Source: Nitrosopumilaceae archaeon
GTDB lineage: Archaea; Thermoproteota; Nitrososphaeria; Nitrososphaerales; Nitrosopumilaceae
DNA length: 64,000 nucleotides
Direction of reading: 5' to 3'
NCBI GenBank assembly: GCA_028279545.1
Contig: JANQNN010000003.1
Span: forward strand, 1 to 64,000
Part shown: piece after piece, positions 52,918-62,059 of the stretch
Numbering within the stretch: the first letter of the stretch is position 1
Layout of the letters: each line of letters begins with the position of its first letter
Notes under the pieces: generated by a model
Database searches by the model: none
Told to the model about the DNA's origin: nothing
The model's input: only the letters and a program-made list of their open reading frames with translations
Made by a program: the position numbers and the translations under genes

Positions 52918-54000
52918 TTATTCAAAGGAATTTTGAAATTCTTCTAATAGATTTTTTTGATGCTTTGAAAGTTTTTTGGGAATATTTACTACAATTCTAA
53001 CATATTGATCTCCCCTCCCTCTTGAATTCATCCTTGGTAATCCTTTTCCTTTTAGTTTAATGATGGTGTTTGGTTGGCATCCTGATTCGATTTTGATTTT
53101 TTCATCCCCATCTAAAATGGGCACAACTACTTCTTTTCCAAGGGTACTATCAACCATAGATACCTCTTGGTCATAAAAAATGTCTGCACCATCACGCTTA
53201 AATTTCTCATGTGGTTGCACATGAATTCTAACAATAAGATCTCCGTTAATTCCACCTGGAATTTCATCACCTTCATTAGGAATTGTATAATCTCCATTAT
53301 CGATCCCGGGTGGGATATCAAACTCTACTTTTTTTGTACCTTTTTTCTTACCATTTCCTTTACATTCACTACAAGGCTTGTCTATAGTTGTCCCTTTTCC
53401 TCGACATGAAGAACAAGGTTCAACTGTTACAAAAGATGCAAAACCCATGCTTCTACTTTTTCTTACTTGTCCCTGCCCATTACAGCTATTGCAAGTTTTT
53501 GGGCTGCTTCCTTCTTTGCAACCTGAACCCTTACAAATATTGCATTCAATATTTTTTTCTAGTTCAATGTTCATTTTTTTTCCATGTAGAACGTCTTCTA
53601 GGGAAATAGAAGTTTGGTAAAGAAAATCTGAACCTCTTTCCTGTCTGGTTCCAAATCCTCCGCCTCTCCCAAAAATAGATTCAAAAATAGAGTCAAAACC
53701 TCCTCCACCACGCCCAAAAATATCACTAAAATTTGCACTGGCTCCCTGGAAAATATCATCGGTGCTATACCTGCCATCTACTCCTGCATGGCCATGTTGG
53801 TCATAAAGTGACTTCTTTTCAGGATCGGAAAGAACAGCATACGCTTCCGATATTTCCTTAAAATGTTCTGCTGCTTCTTTTGATTTATTCCGATCGGGAT
53901 GAAATTTTAATGCAAGTTTTCTATATTGTGATTTTATTTCATTCAAAGAAGTATCTTTGGAAATTCCTAATACTTCATAATAATCCCTTTTTGCAGTCAT
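52918..54000 (-). CDS. dnaJ: Chaperone DnaJ
   Basis: A 360-residue type-I DnaJ. The J-domain (YYEVLGISKDTSLNEIKSQYRKLALKFHPDRNK, HPD present), Gly/Phe-rich region, four CxxCxGxG zinc repeats (~155-215; CNICKGSGC, CNSCNGQG, CSSCRGKG, CSECKGNG) and the C-terminal client domain are complete. It stimulates DnaK. dnaJ begins 49 bp after the dnaK stop. Confidence 0.97.
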   Translation of the reverse strand: MTAKRDYYEVLGISKDTSLNEIKSQYRKLALKFHPDRNKSKEAAEHFKEISEAYAVLSDPEKKSLYDQHGHAGVDGRYSTDDIFQGASANFSDIFGRGGGGFDSIFESIFGRGGGFGTRQERGSDFLYQTSISLEDVLHGKKMNIELEKNIECNICKGSGCKEGSSPKTCNSCNGQGQVRKSRSMGFASFVTVEPCSSCRGKGTTIDKPCSECKGNGKKKGTKKVEFDIPPGIDNGDYTIPNEGDEIPGGINGDLIVRIHVQPHEKFKRDGADIFYDQEVSMVDSTLGKEVVVPILDGDEKIKIESGCQPNTIIKLKGKGLPRMNSRGRGDQYVRIVVNIPKKLSKHQKNLLEEFQNSFE

Positions 54001-54049
54001 TTATTATTCTTAAACTACCTTTGTTGTATAAAAGATCAATTTGAGAGTA

Positions 54050-55909
54050 TTAACTATTTTTTGATTCATCAGTGGTAGATGAATCTGAATTTTGTTCGCT
54101 TGTTTTTTCTTCTTGTTGACTTTGTTCTGATTGTTGTTCTTGACCTGGAGGAGGAGTAGCATTCTTGTAAAGTTCAGTAGTAACCTCATTTACAGTTGAC
54201 TTTAATGCTTCAAGTTTTGGCTTAATTTCATCTGTATCTTTATCAAGTACTTCTTTTAACTCCTTTATACTATCAGTAATCTTGATGCCTTGTTCTTGTG
54301 AAATTTTGTCTTTGAGATCGTGGTTGATTAATTTTTCAGTTGTATAGATAAAACTTTCAGCTTCATTTTTAATATCAATTTGTTCCTTTTTCTTTTTGTC
54401 TTCTTCTGAGAATTTTTCTGCATCCTCCTTTAGTTTTTCAATTTCATCTTTAGATAATTTTGTATTGGATTCAATTGTAATTGTTGCTACTTTTTGTGTT
54501 CCAAGATCTTTGGCAGTTACGTTGATTATTCCATTTGCATCAATATCAAATTTTACCTCAATTTGAGGTACTCCTCTTGGAGCAGGGGGAAGATCAGTAA
54601 GATTGAAGCTTCCTAAAGAAACATTGTCATTTGCCATAGGTCGCTCTCCTTGAACCACGTGTATGGTAACTGCGGTTTGATTATCTGCAGCAGTAGTGAA
54701 TACCTTAGCTTTTGAAGTGGGTATTGTTGTATTTCTCTCAATTAATGGCTCTCTTACTCCTCCCATCGTTTCAATTCCCAACGTTAGGGGAGTTACATCC
54801 AAAAGAACAATATCACTTGTAACATCACCTGCTATTATCCCTGCTTGAATAGCCGCACCCATAGCAACAGCTTCCATTGGATCTACACCAGATTCAACTT
54901 CTTTTCCTATTGTTTCGCTAACAAATTTTTTTACTAGTGGAATTCTAGTAGGCCCACCAACCATCACGATCTTATTAATATCTGATTTTGCTAATTTTGC
55001 ATCTTCTAATGCTTTTTCTATTGAAGGTTTACACCTTTCAATTATAGGATTAATTAACTCATCAAGTTTGGCTCTTGTCATTCGAATTTCAAGATTTTTT
55101 GCTCCTGACGAAGGATCCTGTGCTATAAAGGGAAGATTAATGTCGGTTTCCATAACTGTGGAAAGTTCAATTTTGGCTTTTTCAGCTGCTTCCCGAATTC
55201 GGGTCATAGCAGTAGTATCTTGTGATAAATCCAGACCTTCCTTTTTCTTAAATTCATCAACGATATAATCAATAACAACTTTATCCATATCAGTTCCTCC
55301 AAGCTGGGTATCTCCAGATGTACTCATTACTTCAAACACTCCCCCACCCATTTCCATAATGGTAACATCTAAGGTTCCTCCACCAAAATCAAAAACAAGA
55401 ATTTTCATGTCTTGTTTTGTTTTATCTAGACCAAAGGCTAAGGAGGCGGCTGTGGGTTCATTAATTATTCGAACTACATCAAGTCCAGCAATTGTACCAG
55501 CATCTTTAGTTGCCTGTCTTTGGTTATCATCAAAATATGCGGGAACAGTGATTACAGCTTTTTGTATAGATTCTCCAGCAAATGCCTCTGCATCTTTTTT
55601 TATTTTTTGAAGAATAAAAGAAGATATTTGCTGAGGTTTGTATTCCTTGTCTTGGATTTTAAAAATATGATCACTGCCCATTTTCCTTTTGGCAGCAATA
55701 ATGGTACTATCTGGATTTGTTATTGCTTGTCTCCTAGCAGGTTCACCAACTAGTAAATCTCCAGTCTTGGTAAATGCAACAACAGAAGGGAAAGCTTTGC
55801 CTCCAACTGTAGCACCTTCCGCTGCTGGAATTATAGTTGGCTTGCCTCCCATAATTACAGCTGCTGCAGAATTACTTGTGCCTAAATCAATTCCTATTAT
55901 TTTAGTCAT
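54050..55909 (-). CDS. dnaK: Chaperone DnaK (Hsp70)
   Basis: A 619-residue Hsp70. [51 protein letters not shown] and [15 protein letters not shown] mark the ATPase domain; the substrate domain and a Gln/Glu/Ser-rich tail follow. The start ATG at 55909 lies within the last codons of grpE (8-bp overlap). Hsp70 is present in only some archaea and was likely acquired from bacteria. Confidence 0.97.
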   Translation of the reverse strand: MTKIIGIDLGTSNSAAAVIMGGKPTIIPAAEGATVGGKAFPSVVAFTKTGDLLVGEPARRQAITNPDSTIIAAKRKMGSDHIFKIQDKEYKPQQISSFILQKIKKDAEAFAGESIQKAVITVPAYFDDNQRQATKDAGTIAGLDVVRIINEPTAASLAFGLDKTKQDMKILVFDFGGGTLDVTIMEMGGGVFEVMSTSGDTQLGGTDMDKVVIDYIVDEFKKKEGLDLSQDTTAMTRIREAAEKAKIELSTVMETDINLPFIAQDPSSGAKNLEIRMTRAKLDELINPIIERCKPSIEKALEDAKLAKSDINKIVMVGGPTRIPLVKKFVSETIGKEVESGVDPMEAVAMGAAIQAGIIAGDVTSDIVLLDVTPLTLGIETMGGVREPLIERNTTIPTSKAKVFTTAADNQTAVTIHVVQGERPMANDNVSLGSFNLTDLPPAPRGVPQIEVKFDIDANGIINVTAKDLGTQKVATITIESNTKLSKDEIEKLKEDAEKFSEEDKKKKEQIDIKNEAESFIYTTEKLINHDLKDKISQEQGIKITDSIKELKEVLDKDTDEIKPKLEALKSTVNEVTTELYKNATPPPGQEQQSEQSQQEEKTSEQNSDSSTTDESKNS

Positions 55910-56480
55910 TTTTATTTTCACCCTGTTTTTTTGAAATTTCTACTAACGTTGGTCTAATAATCTTATTATGAGAAATATATCCTTTCCTGATTTCTTTAGT
56001 AATTGTATTTTCATCAAGTTCGGTATCTGTAATTATGGAAATTACTTCATGTAAGTTAGGATCAAAAATTTCGCCCAATGCATCAATTGGTAAAACGTTG
56101 TTCTTTTCTAGTAATGAATCAATGTTTTTCAAGATAGAATCTAACCCCTCAGTGTTTTTCCCAACACTTGAAAATGCTTCTTTAGCTCTAATAAAATCAT
56201 CATAAATGTTGAGAAACTCAATCATAAACTGAGCAATTTTGGTGTTAATTCCATTTTCAACTTCATTTTTAGTTTTTTTATCTAAATTTTGGAAATCCGC
56301 TAATGCATGTTTTAATTTGTTTTCTAAATCTTGAGATTTTTCTTTTTCCTTTTCTAAAAGTAGCTTAATTTCTTCAATTGTGCTATCTTCTTCATTTTCT
56401 ATTATTTCGTTTTTTTCATTGTTTTCTTCATCAGATTTTACTTCTACCAAAATTTCATCAGAATTATTTTCATTTGACAT
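55902..56480 (-). CDS. grpE: Nucleotide exchange factor GrpE
   Basis: A 192-residue GrpE. An acidic N-terminus precedes a long coiled coil ([34 protein letters not shown]) and the C-terminal beta-domain ([45 protein letters not shown]). ATG at 56480 is chosen; a few further codons lie upstream. A TATA box (about 56502-56512, minus) ~27 nt before the start gives the promoter of grpE-dnaK-dnaJ. Confidence 0.93.
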   Translation of the reverse strand: MSNENNSDEILVEVKSDEENNEKNEIIENEEDSTIEEIKLLLEKEKEKSQDLENKLKHALADFQNLDKKTKNEVENGINTKIAQFMIEFLNIYDDFIRAKEAFSSVGKNTEGLDSILKNIDSLLEKNNVLPIDALGEIFDPNLHEVISIITDTELDENTITKEIRKGYISHNKIIRPTLVEISKKQGENKND

Positions 56481-56515
56481 TTTAAACACAGTAATTGATT
56501 AGCTAATTTATAGTC

Positions 56516-57655
56516 TTATTGAATTGTTTCACACAACGGATTTGCTTTTACGATAATAAGATTAGAATCTTTTCTGTTTTTAACAATATTTTCAAAATCT
56601 AACTTTGAGCAGGCTACTACGATAGTAGTTTTATCACTATGAAACAAATCCAGGTGGGGATCTTCATAAGCTTCCACATCTCCAATATAATCTCGTAAGC
56701 GTGATGTTAAGTTCTGTAACATTTCAATTTTATCCCCTCTCATTGCATGTTGATCAAGTGTCCAAGATATGGCAATTTTTGTTCTACTTGCTTTTAGATC
56801 ATTTTTCTTTAAAGTAGAACGAATTTCATCGATTAATTTTTTAATATAACCATCAATACCTTTAACGCTTCCATTAATTAGATACATCAGTGTATTTGCT
56901 CCTTCAAAGGAAGATCCTAAGGATTTAAGATCATGTAAACCAGTGACCATATCATCTAAGAAAATTTGTTGCAAATCATCTGAGGAAAGATCTTTTTTAG
57001 TAATTTCATCTTGAGCGTACTTACAAACTTCTAAAATACTACAAAGACTTGAAAATCTGGATAATACGTTAATGGCATGAAAATGTTCGGCTGAAGAAAT
57101 TGCTACAAATTTTTTTTCTTTCTTACCTGTGGACAAAAGTTCGATTAGTTTTGGATCTTCTTTTCCATTAAATGAGCCAATTATTTTTGGTTGTTGATTT
57201 AGATCCTCTAAAGGATAATAAAAATAAGAGATTTGTTTTCCAATTTCCAAACCTGTAATGTGTTCTAATAAGGAAATATTCTCATTATTTCCTCCAAATC
57301 CTGTGGGTAAGGTATAGATTATTGAGCTGTTTTTTTTCAAAGGATTGGTTGCATCTTTAAATTTAGAATGAATTTCCGTTTTAATATCCTGACCAGTTTT
57401 TCTGACCCTTGGAGTAAAGAAAAGATATTGAGCCTTTGAAATAGCAACATCAATTGGCTCCATTGCTAGAAGAGGTTCATCTTCTAGAAGTGAAGTGACA
57501 TTAGGGTAAATTTTGGCTATTTCGGCTTTTAATGAAATTGCTGAGGGATTAGATTCATCGATAATGTGAACATCGGCTCCTTTTATTGCCATTTGAGAGG
57601 CAATGGCATATCCTTCTGTACTAAGTCCATAAACTACAACTTTTGATCCACTCAT
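56516..57655 (-). CDS. Rossmann-fold NAD-binding protein, nucleotide-sugar-dehydrogenase-like
   Basis: A 379-residue protein from ATG at 57655; the 29-residue upstream extension is not conserved-looking. A GxSTEG Rossmann start (KVVVYGLSTEGYAIASQM) with HIIDESN after the second strand, and a helical C-terminal domain around GANTLMYLINGSVKGIDGYI, recall the UDP-glucose/hydroxyacid dehydrogenase superfamily. Catalytic Lys/Cys are not obvious, so substrate is unclear. It is divergent from the DUF354 gene. Confidence 0.65.
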   Translation of the reverse strand: MSGSKVVVYGLSTEGYAIASQMAIKGADVHIIDESNPSAISLKAEIAKIYPNVTSLLEDEPLLAMEPIDVAISKAQYLFFTPRVRKTGQDIKTEIHSKFKDATNPLKKNSSIIYTLPTGFGGNNENISLLEHITGLEIGKQISYFYYPLEDLNQQPKIIGSFNGKEDPKLIELLSTGKKEKKFVAISSAEHFHAINVLSRFSSLCSILEVCKYAQDEITKKDLSSDDLQQIFLDDMVTGLHDLKSLGSSFEGANTLMYLINGSVKGIDGYIKKLIDEIRSTLKKNDLKASRTKIAISWTLDQHAMRGDKIEMLQNLTSRLRDYIGDVEAYEDPHLDLFHSDKTTIVVACSKLDFENIVKNRKDSNLIIVKANPLCETIQ

Positions 57656-57720
57656 TACATTTACCGCTAAACAATGGACTAAGAAAAACTTATTGAACTT
57701 AGGATAATGATGAAAATTGC

Positions 57721-58746
57721 TTGAAAATTTGGATTGATGCATTAACTCCTAAACAATTACTTTTTTCGGAGCCAATCCTAGAGAAATTGAGAAAAAATCA
57801 CGATATCTTATGTACCTCTCGTGACTATAATGAAGTTGTTAGACTTTCTAAAATTCGGAAATTTAACCCCACCTTTATTGGAAAATATGGGGGAGATAAA
57901 AAATCAGCAAAGCTTAATTCACATATAGAAAGAATGCGTAAACTTTTTCCCTTAATTACCAAATTTAAGCCAGATTTAGTGATTAGTTTCTGCTCGCCAG
58001 AAGCAGCAAGAATTTCTTTTGGTTTATCAATCAAGCACGTAGCCTTTTGTGATTCCCCTCATGCCGAAGCTGTTATGAGATTGACTGTACCCTTAATTCA
58101 AAAGTTGTTAACACCATGGATTATTCCAAAAAAAGAATTTACCAAATATGGTATTAATTCAAAAAATATTATTCAATACAAATCCATTGATGCGGCAGTT
58201 ACAATCAAGAGAAAATCGATAAAAAAACAAAATGTGGGTTTTAAAATAACTAATAAAAAGAAAATTCTAATAAGAATGGAGGAAGATCAGGCTGCCTATT
58301 CGTCGAAGTCTAAATCAATTCTTCCAATAATAAAAAATATCATTGAACATTTTAATCAGGAAAATATAATCATACTTGGGAGATATCCTGAACAGATAAA
58401 AGAACTAAAAAGACTTTTTGGATCAAAAGCTCAAATTTTAAAAATGTCCTTTGATGGAAAATTCTTGCTTGAAAATGCCGATGTCTTTATTGGATCTGGA
58501 GGCACCATGACCGCAGAAGCTGCTTTACTTGGTGTACCTACCATATCTTATAACGCAGTACCAAATTTTATCGAAAAATTTTTGGTGAAAAAAAAATTAA
58601 TTAGAAGAGAATCAAACCCTCAAAGAATTGTAAAAATAATAAAAAAAGATATTGAGTCTCCAGATTATAAATTTAAAAAAATTGCACAAAACTTTTCAAA
58701 TCAAATGGAAGATCCAATTGGAAAATTAATACAAGTAATAAAATGA
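57721..58746 (+). CDS. DUF354-family GT-B-like protein
   Basis: A 341-residue archaeal DUF354 protein. It starts MKIWIDALTPKQLLFSEPILEKLRKNHDILCTSRDY and has LVISFCSPEAARISFGL, FCDSPHA and the C-terminal domain with VFIGSGGTMTAEAALLGVPTISY. This resembles UDP-GlcNAc 2-epimerase/MurG-type GT-B folds. Activity unknown; a sugar-nucleotide role is inferred. The start is TTG at 57721. Confidence 0.85.
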   Translation: MKIWIDALTPKQLLFSEPILEKLRKNHDILCTSRDYNEVVRLSKIRKFNPTFIGKYGGDKKSAKLNSHIERMRKLFPLITKFKPDLVISFCSPEAARISFGLSIKHVAFCDSPHAEAVMRLTVPLIQKLLTPWIIPKKEFTKYGINSKNIIQYKSIDAAVTIKRKSIKKQNVGFKITNKKKILIRMEEDQAAYSSKSKSILPIIKNIIEHFNQENIIILGRYPEQIKELKRLFGSKAQILKMSFDGKFLLENADVFIGSGGTMTAEAALLGVPTISYNAVPNFIEKFLVKKKLIRRESNPQRIVKIIKKDIESPDYKFKKIAQNFSNQMEDPIGKLIQVIK

Positions 58747-58821
58747 TTCCAACTAAATTTCAATTTAAAAATTTAATATAATAAAAAGTTCATTAAGGGA
58801 GCTTATTAGTTGGATTTTAGA

Positions 58822-58894
58822 AGCCCGGTAGTGTAGCGGTCAAGCATAGGGGCCTTTGGAGCCCTTGACCCCAGTTCGAGTCTGGGCCGGGCTA
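58822..58894 (+). tRNA. tRNA-Gln (TTG)
   Basis: The acceptor stem AGCCCGG pairs with CCGGGCT plus discriminator A. The anticodon arm GGGGC-CTTTGGA-GCCCT shows anticodon TTG. The T-loop GTTCGAGT and D-arm (TAGCGGTCA) are standard. Length 73 nt, no intron, CCA not encoded. Confidence 0.93.
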
Positions 58895-58904
58895 CTCAAA
58901 ATTA

Positions 58905-59666
58905 TCAAAAATCTAACTTTGTAAGAAGTTTCGTTGCAATTATGAAAAGTATGGTTGCAATCGAGGCTAAAATTCCCATTTCTATTATTACAAGCTGTGT
59001 AATTTCTCCAAAGATTCCTGCTCTAATAACATCCACCAAATAGGTAAGAGGATTAAAGAAAAATACAGTCCTTAAGGGTTCTGGAGCACCTACTGCGGGA
59101 TAAAAGGCAGTGCTAACAAAAGCAAAGAAAAGAAATGCAGTGTTTAGAATTACATTAAAACCTTCACTAGACTTTAATTTTGTTGCAATAATGGATGCGA
59201 TTGATCCAAACAAAACTGAACCAGTAACAGCTGCAAAAACTATCAATGGAATTGTGATTAGAGAAAATTCAATTGAATCAAAAAATACTGGATAGCCAAT
59301 TACTGCAATCAAAGTTGCACTAACTAACCCAATAATTCCAATAGTGCAAATGTTACTTAAAATATAATTCGTTCTGGTAAATGGTCCAGACATAATTTGT
59401 TCAAACATTCCATATTTTCTATCATTCCAAATAATAATTCCTGAAACTAAAGTACTATTCATAATATTGAATCCAATCATTCCAGATGCAAGGAATGCTG
59501 GATATCCCAAATTTTTAACACCGTATGGAACTTCTTGAATTAATGATGTATATGCAAAACCTGCAATAAAGATGTAAATCACTGGAAAAATTATTTGCCA
59601 GAGCAAAAAAGCTGGGTTAATTGATATGGTTAAATTTCTATTTACTAACCTAATGATTGGAAACAT
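58905..59666 (-). CDS. ABC-2-type transporter permease
   Basis: A 253-residue membrane protein with six predicted TM helices and the ABC-2 family pattern (LLWQIIFPVIYIFIAGFAY, ASGMIGFNIMNSTLVSGIIIWNDRKYGMFEQIMSGPFTR, FFFNPLTYLVDVIRAGIFG). Start at ATG 59666 (GTG at 59672 alternative), overlapping the ATPase gene. Substrate unknown. Confidence 0.92.
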   Translation of the reverse strand: MFPIIRLVNRNLTISINPAFLLWQIIFPVIYIFIAGFAYTSLIQEVPYGVKNLGYPAFLASGMIGFNIMNSTLVSGIIIWNDRKYGMFEQIMSGPFTRTNYILSNICTIGIIGLVSATLIAVIGYPVFFDSIEFSLITIPLIVFAAVTGSVLFGSIASIIATKLKSSEGFNVILNTAFLFFAFVSTAFYPAVGAPEPLRTVFFFNPLTYLVDVIRAGIFGEITQLVIIEMGILASIATILFIIATKLLTKLDF

Positions 59667-60588
59667 TTTCACTCACCATTTTTAGGAAAATTTCTTCAAG
59701 ATTTGTAGGAACTGCCGAGAGATCATCAATTTCTTTTCCATTTTCATTTAAAATTCTTAATACTTTCATTAATACCACTTCTGATTGTTCTGAATGAATA
59801 GTAATGTTTGTTCCAGAACTAAAATCAATTGTACAATCTGGAATTCCCGAAAGAAGTGAAATGATATCTTCTTGATTCTTTAGAAGATGAATCTTAATTG
59901 TTTTTTTGTTCCCAAATCTTTTTTTTAATGCCTCTGGTGTATCAACCGCAATAATTTTTCCCTGGTCAATAATTGCTATTTCATCACAAAGATATTCCGC
60001 TTCAGTTAGGATATGTGTTGTAAAAAATATAGTCAAGCCAGTTTTCACCTTTTTTTTCAAATAATCTAAAAGGTTTCTTCTTGCGCTAGGGTCTAAACCC
60101 ACGGTTGGTTCATCTAAAAACAATAGATCCATTTCATGCATAAATTCCCTAGCAACTTGGACTCTTCTTCTTTGACCAATAGATAGGTCTTCATTTCTTT
60201 TTTTACGAATCTCTACTAATTCGAAATCGCGGAGAAGTTTTTCCATTCTTATTTTACGCTCAGTTTTAGGCACGTTCCACATCATTCCGTATTTTTCGAG
60301 AGATTTTTCCACAGATAAGGTAGGTTCAAAACTTGGTTGTTGTAAAACGGCCCCAATTTTATGACGGACTTTAAGGGGATTTTTTATTGCATTTATTCCT
60401 AAAATAGAAAGGTTACCACTTGATGGTTGGATAAGAGTAGTTAGAAGTTTGATTGTTGTAGATTTTCCAGCTCCGTTTGGCCCTAAAAAACCAAAAACCT
60501 GTCCTTTCTTAATAGACATTGAAATATCATTTACTGCAATTACTGATCCATAAGATTTCGATAAATGCTCAACGTTAACACAAGACAT
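59650..60588 (-). CDS. ABC-2-type transporter ATPase
   Basis: A 312-residue ABC ATPase: Walker A GPNGAGKST (~35-43), Q-loop VLQQPSF, signature LSIGQRRRVQVAREF, Walker B LLFLDEPTVGLDP and the His switch TTHIL. A DUF4162-like C-terminal part follows. It pairs with the permease, overlapping its start by 17 bp. The pair resembles DrrAB/YadG-type exporters. Confidence 0.94.
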   Translation of the reverse strand: MSCVNVEHLSKSYGSVIAVNDISMSIKKGQVFGFLGPNGAGKSTTIKLLTTLIQPSSGNLSILGINAIKNPLKVRHKIGAVLQQPSFEPTLSVEKSLEKYGMMWNVPKTERKIRMEKLLRDFELVEIRKKRNEDLSIGQRRRVQVAREFMHEMDLLFLDEPTVGLDPSARRNLLDYLKKKVKTGLTIFFTTHILTEAEYLCDEIAIIDQGKIIAVDTPEALKKRFGNKKTIKIHLLKNQEDIISLLSGIPDCTIDFSSGTNITIHSEQSEVVLMKVLRILNENGKEIDDLSAVPTNLEEIFLKMVSENVSNH

Positions 60589-60661
60589 GTACGTTTTCCG
60601 ATCTTCTTATTAATTTAGGTAATGAAATTTTTATTAATAGACTCTGTTTACAACCAGTAAA

Positions 60662-62059
60662 TTGTCTGAATCTGAAAATCTTCTAAATAAACTTCTAGAA
60701 CAAAAGCCCGAATTAACTAAAACCGATGTTGAAGAATTGATAAAGCAAAAAAAGGAGAAAATAGGTGCGGGGTATCTTACAGATCAAGGAGCAATTTTTC
60801 TAATAGCATCTGATTTTGGGATTTCATTGTCGGAACCACAAAAAATTGAGATGAAATTAAAAGATCTTTATGCTGGCGCAAAAGAGATTTCCCTTGAAAC
60901 TAGAGTTTTAAACATGTCACCTGCAAAACAATTTTCAAGAAAAGATGGTAGTCCATTTTTCCTTAGGACAATGACAGTATATGACAATAATTCAACAGCT
61001 AGTGTGAAACTTTGGGACGAAAAAGCAAATATTCCTGGAATTGAAAAAATTAAACCAGGAGATCTAGTTAAAATTATCAAGGCATATGTAAAATCAGACC
61101 TCAATGGAGAACCAACAATTAACATTGGTTCTAATTCAAATTTAGAAGCTGTTGATATTGAAAGTGACATTCCAAATATTGACAACATTACAAAAGATGT
61201 TAGTGAATTAAAAGATGGTGAAAAAAACTTGGTGATATCCGGTACAATTGATGGAATGATTTCAAGTATGGAATTTACTAATTCCCGCGGTCAGCCTGGA
61301 AAAGCCCTTAGAATGAGGGTAAAAGGGAAGGATGGTAATTCAATGAGAGTGGTTCTGTGGGGGCAAGATGAATCAACAATTCCAAATATGATATCTCAAG
61401 AGGCAAAAATAAGATTGCTTGGAGTAAAAGTTAGGTCAGGGAATCAGGGTATGGAAATTCATGGCAATGAATCTACAATAATTGAAATAGAAGGTGGTAA
61501 AGAAGCAGAGCCTGTTATTGCAAGAATTCTTTCGATGTCTACGGGCGAAAATGAAAAGAAACTTATCTTAGGAGTTGACAAAAACAAAAATTTTTTCAAC
61601 ATTAATGATCTATCAAATTCTACGAATGTTTTCAACGAAGGAGATGTGATTGAATTAATGCCCTCAAAAGCCTATGGCAGTTCAATAACATTGGATAGTA
61701 ATTCTTTTGTTAGAAAATTAGAAGATGATAATTCTATACTAACTCTTTCAAAACTGCGAACAAAAATAAGTGATGTAAAGGTTGGTGAGAATTGTTGTAT
61801 TGAAGCAATTGTTTTAAAAATTCCTGAGAGAAGAGAGGTTCAAACAAAATCTGGTGAATCTATTGCATTGTCTGAAATGTTTGTAGAAGACGATACAAAT
61901 CAAATTTGGGTAAAAGGCTGGCGGAACCAAGCTAGATTAATTGAAAAATGTGAAATTGGAGAAATAATTTCAATAACTGGGCTTAATGCAAAGGCAGGAT
62001 TGGAAGGAAGAATAGAATTGTTCTTAACACCATTTTCAAAGATCACAAAGAAAAATTAA
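60662..62059 (+). CDS. rpa: Replication protein A (single-stranded-DNA-binding, multi-OB)
   Basis: A 465-residue RPA. An N-terminal helical segment precedes tandem OB folds (~60-170, ~175-275, ~280-350 and ~360-460), seen as ETRVLNMSPAKQFSRKDGSPFFLRTMTVYD, GTIDGMISSMEFTNSRGQPGKALRMRV and CIEAIVLKIPERREVQTKSGE. No CxxC zinc finger is visible. It binds ssDNA in replication and repair. The start is TTG at 60662. It converges on the helicase gene (4-bp overlap). Confidence 0.88.
   Translation: MSESENLLNKLLEQKPELTKTDVEELIKQKKEKIGAGYLTDQGAIFLIASDFGISLSEPQKIEMKLKDLYAGAKEISLETRVLNMSPAKQFSRKDGSPFFLRTMTVYDNNSTASVKLWDEKANIPGIEKIKPGDLVKIIKAYVKSDLNGEPTINIGSNSNLEAVDIESDIPNIDNITKDVSELKDGEKNLVISGTIDGMISSMEFTNSRGQPGKALRMRVKGKDGNSMRVVLWGQDESTIPNMISQEAKIRLLGVKVRSGNQGMEIHGNESTIIEIEGGKEAEPVIARILSMSTGENEKKLILGVDKNKNFFNINDLSNSTNVFNEGDVIELMPSKAYGSSITLDSNSFVRKLEDDNSILTLSKLRTKISDVKVGENCCIEAIVLKIPERREVQTKSGESIALSEMFVEDDTNQIWVKGWRNQARLIEKCEIGEIISITGLNAKAGLEGRIELFLTPFSKITKKN

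Noticed and set aside
57656-57742. 29-residue extension of the Rossmann-fold protein
   Set aside because: It overlaps the divergent DUF354 gene start and has no domain content; ATG at 57655 directly precedes the Rossmann strand.
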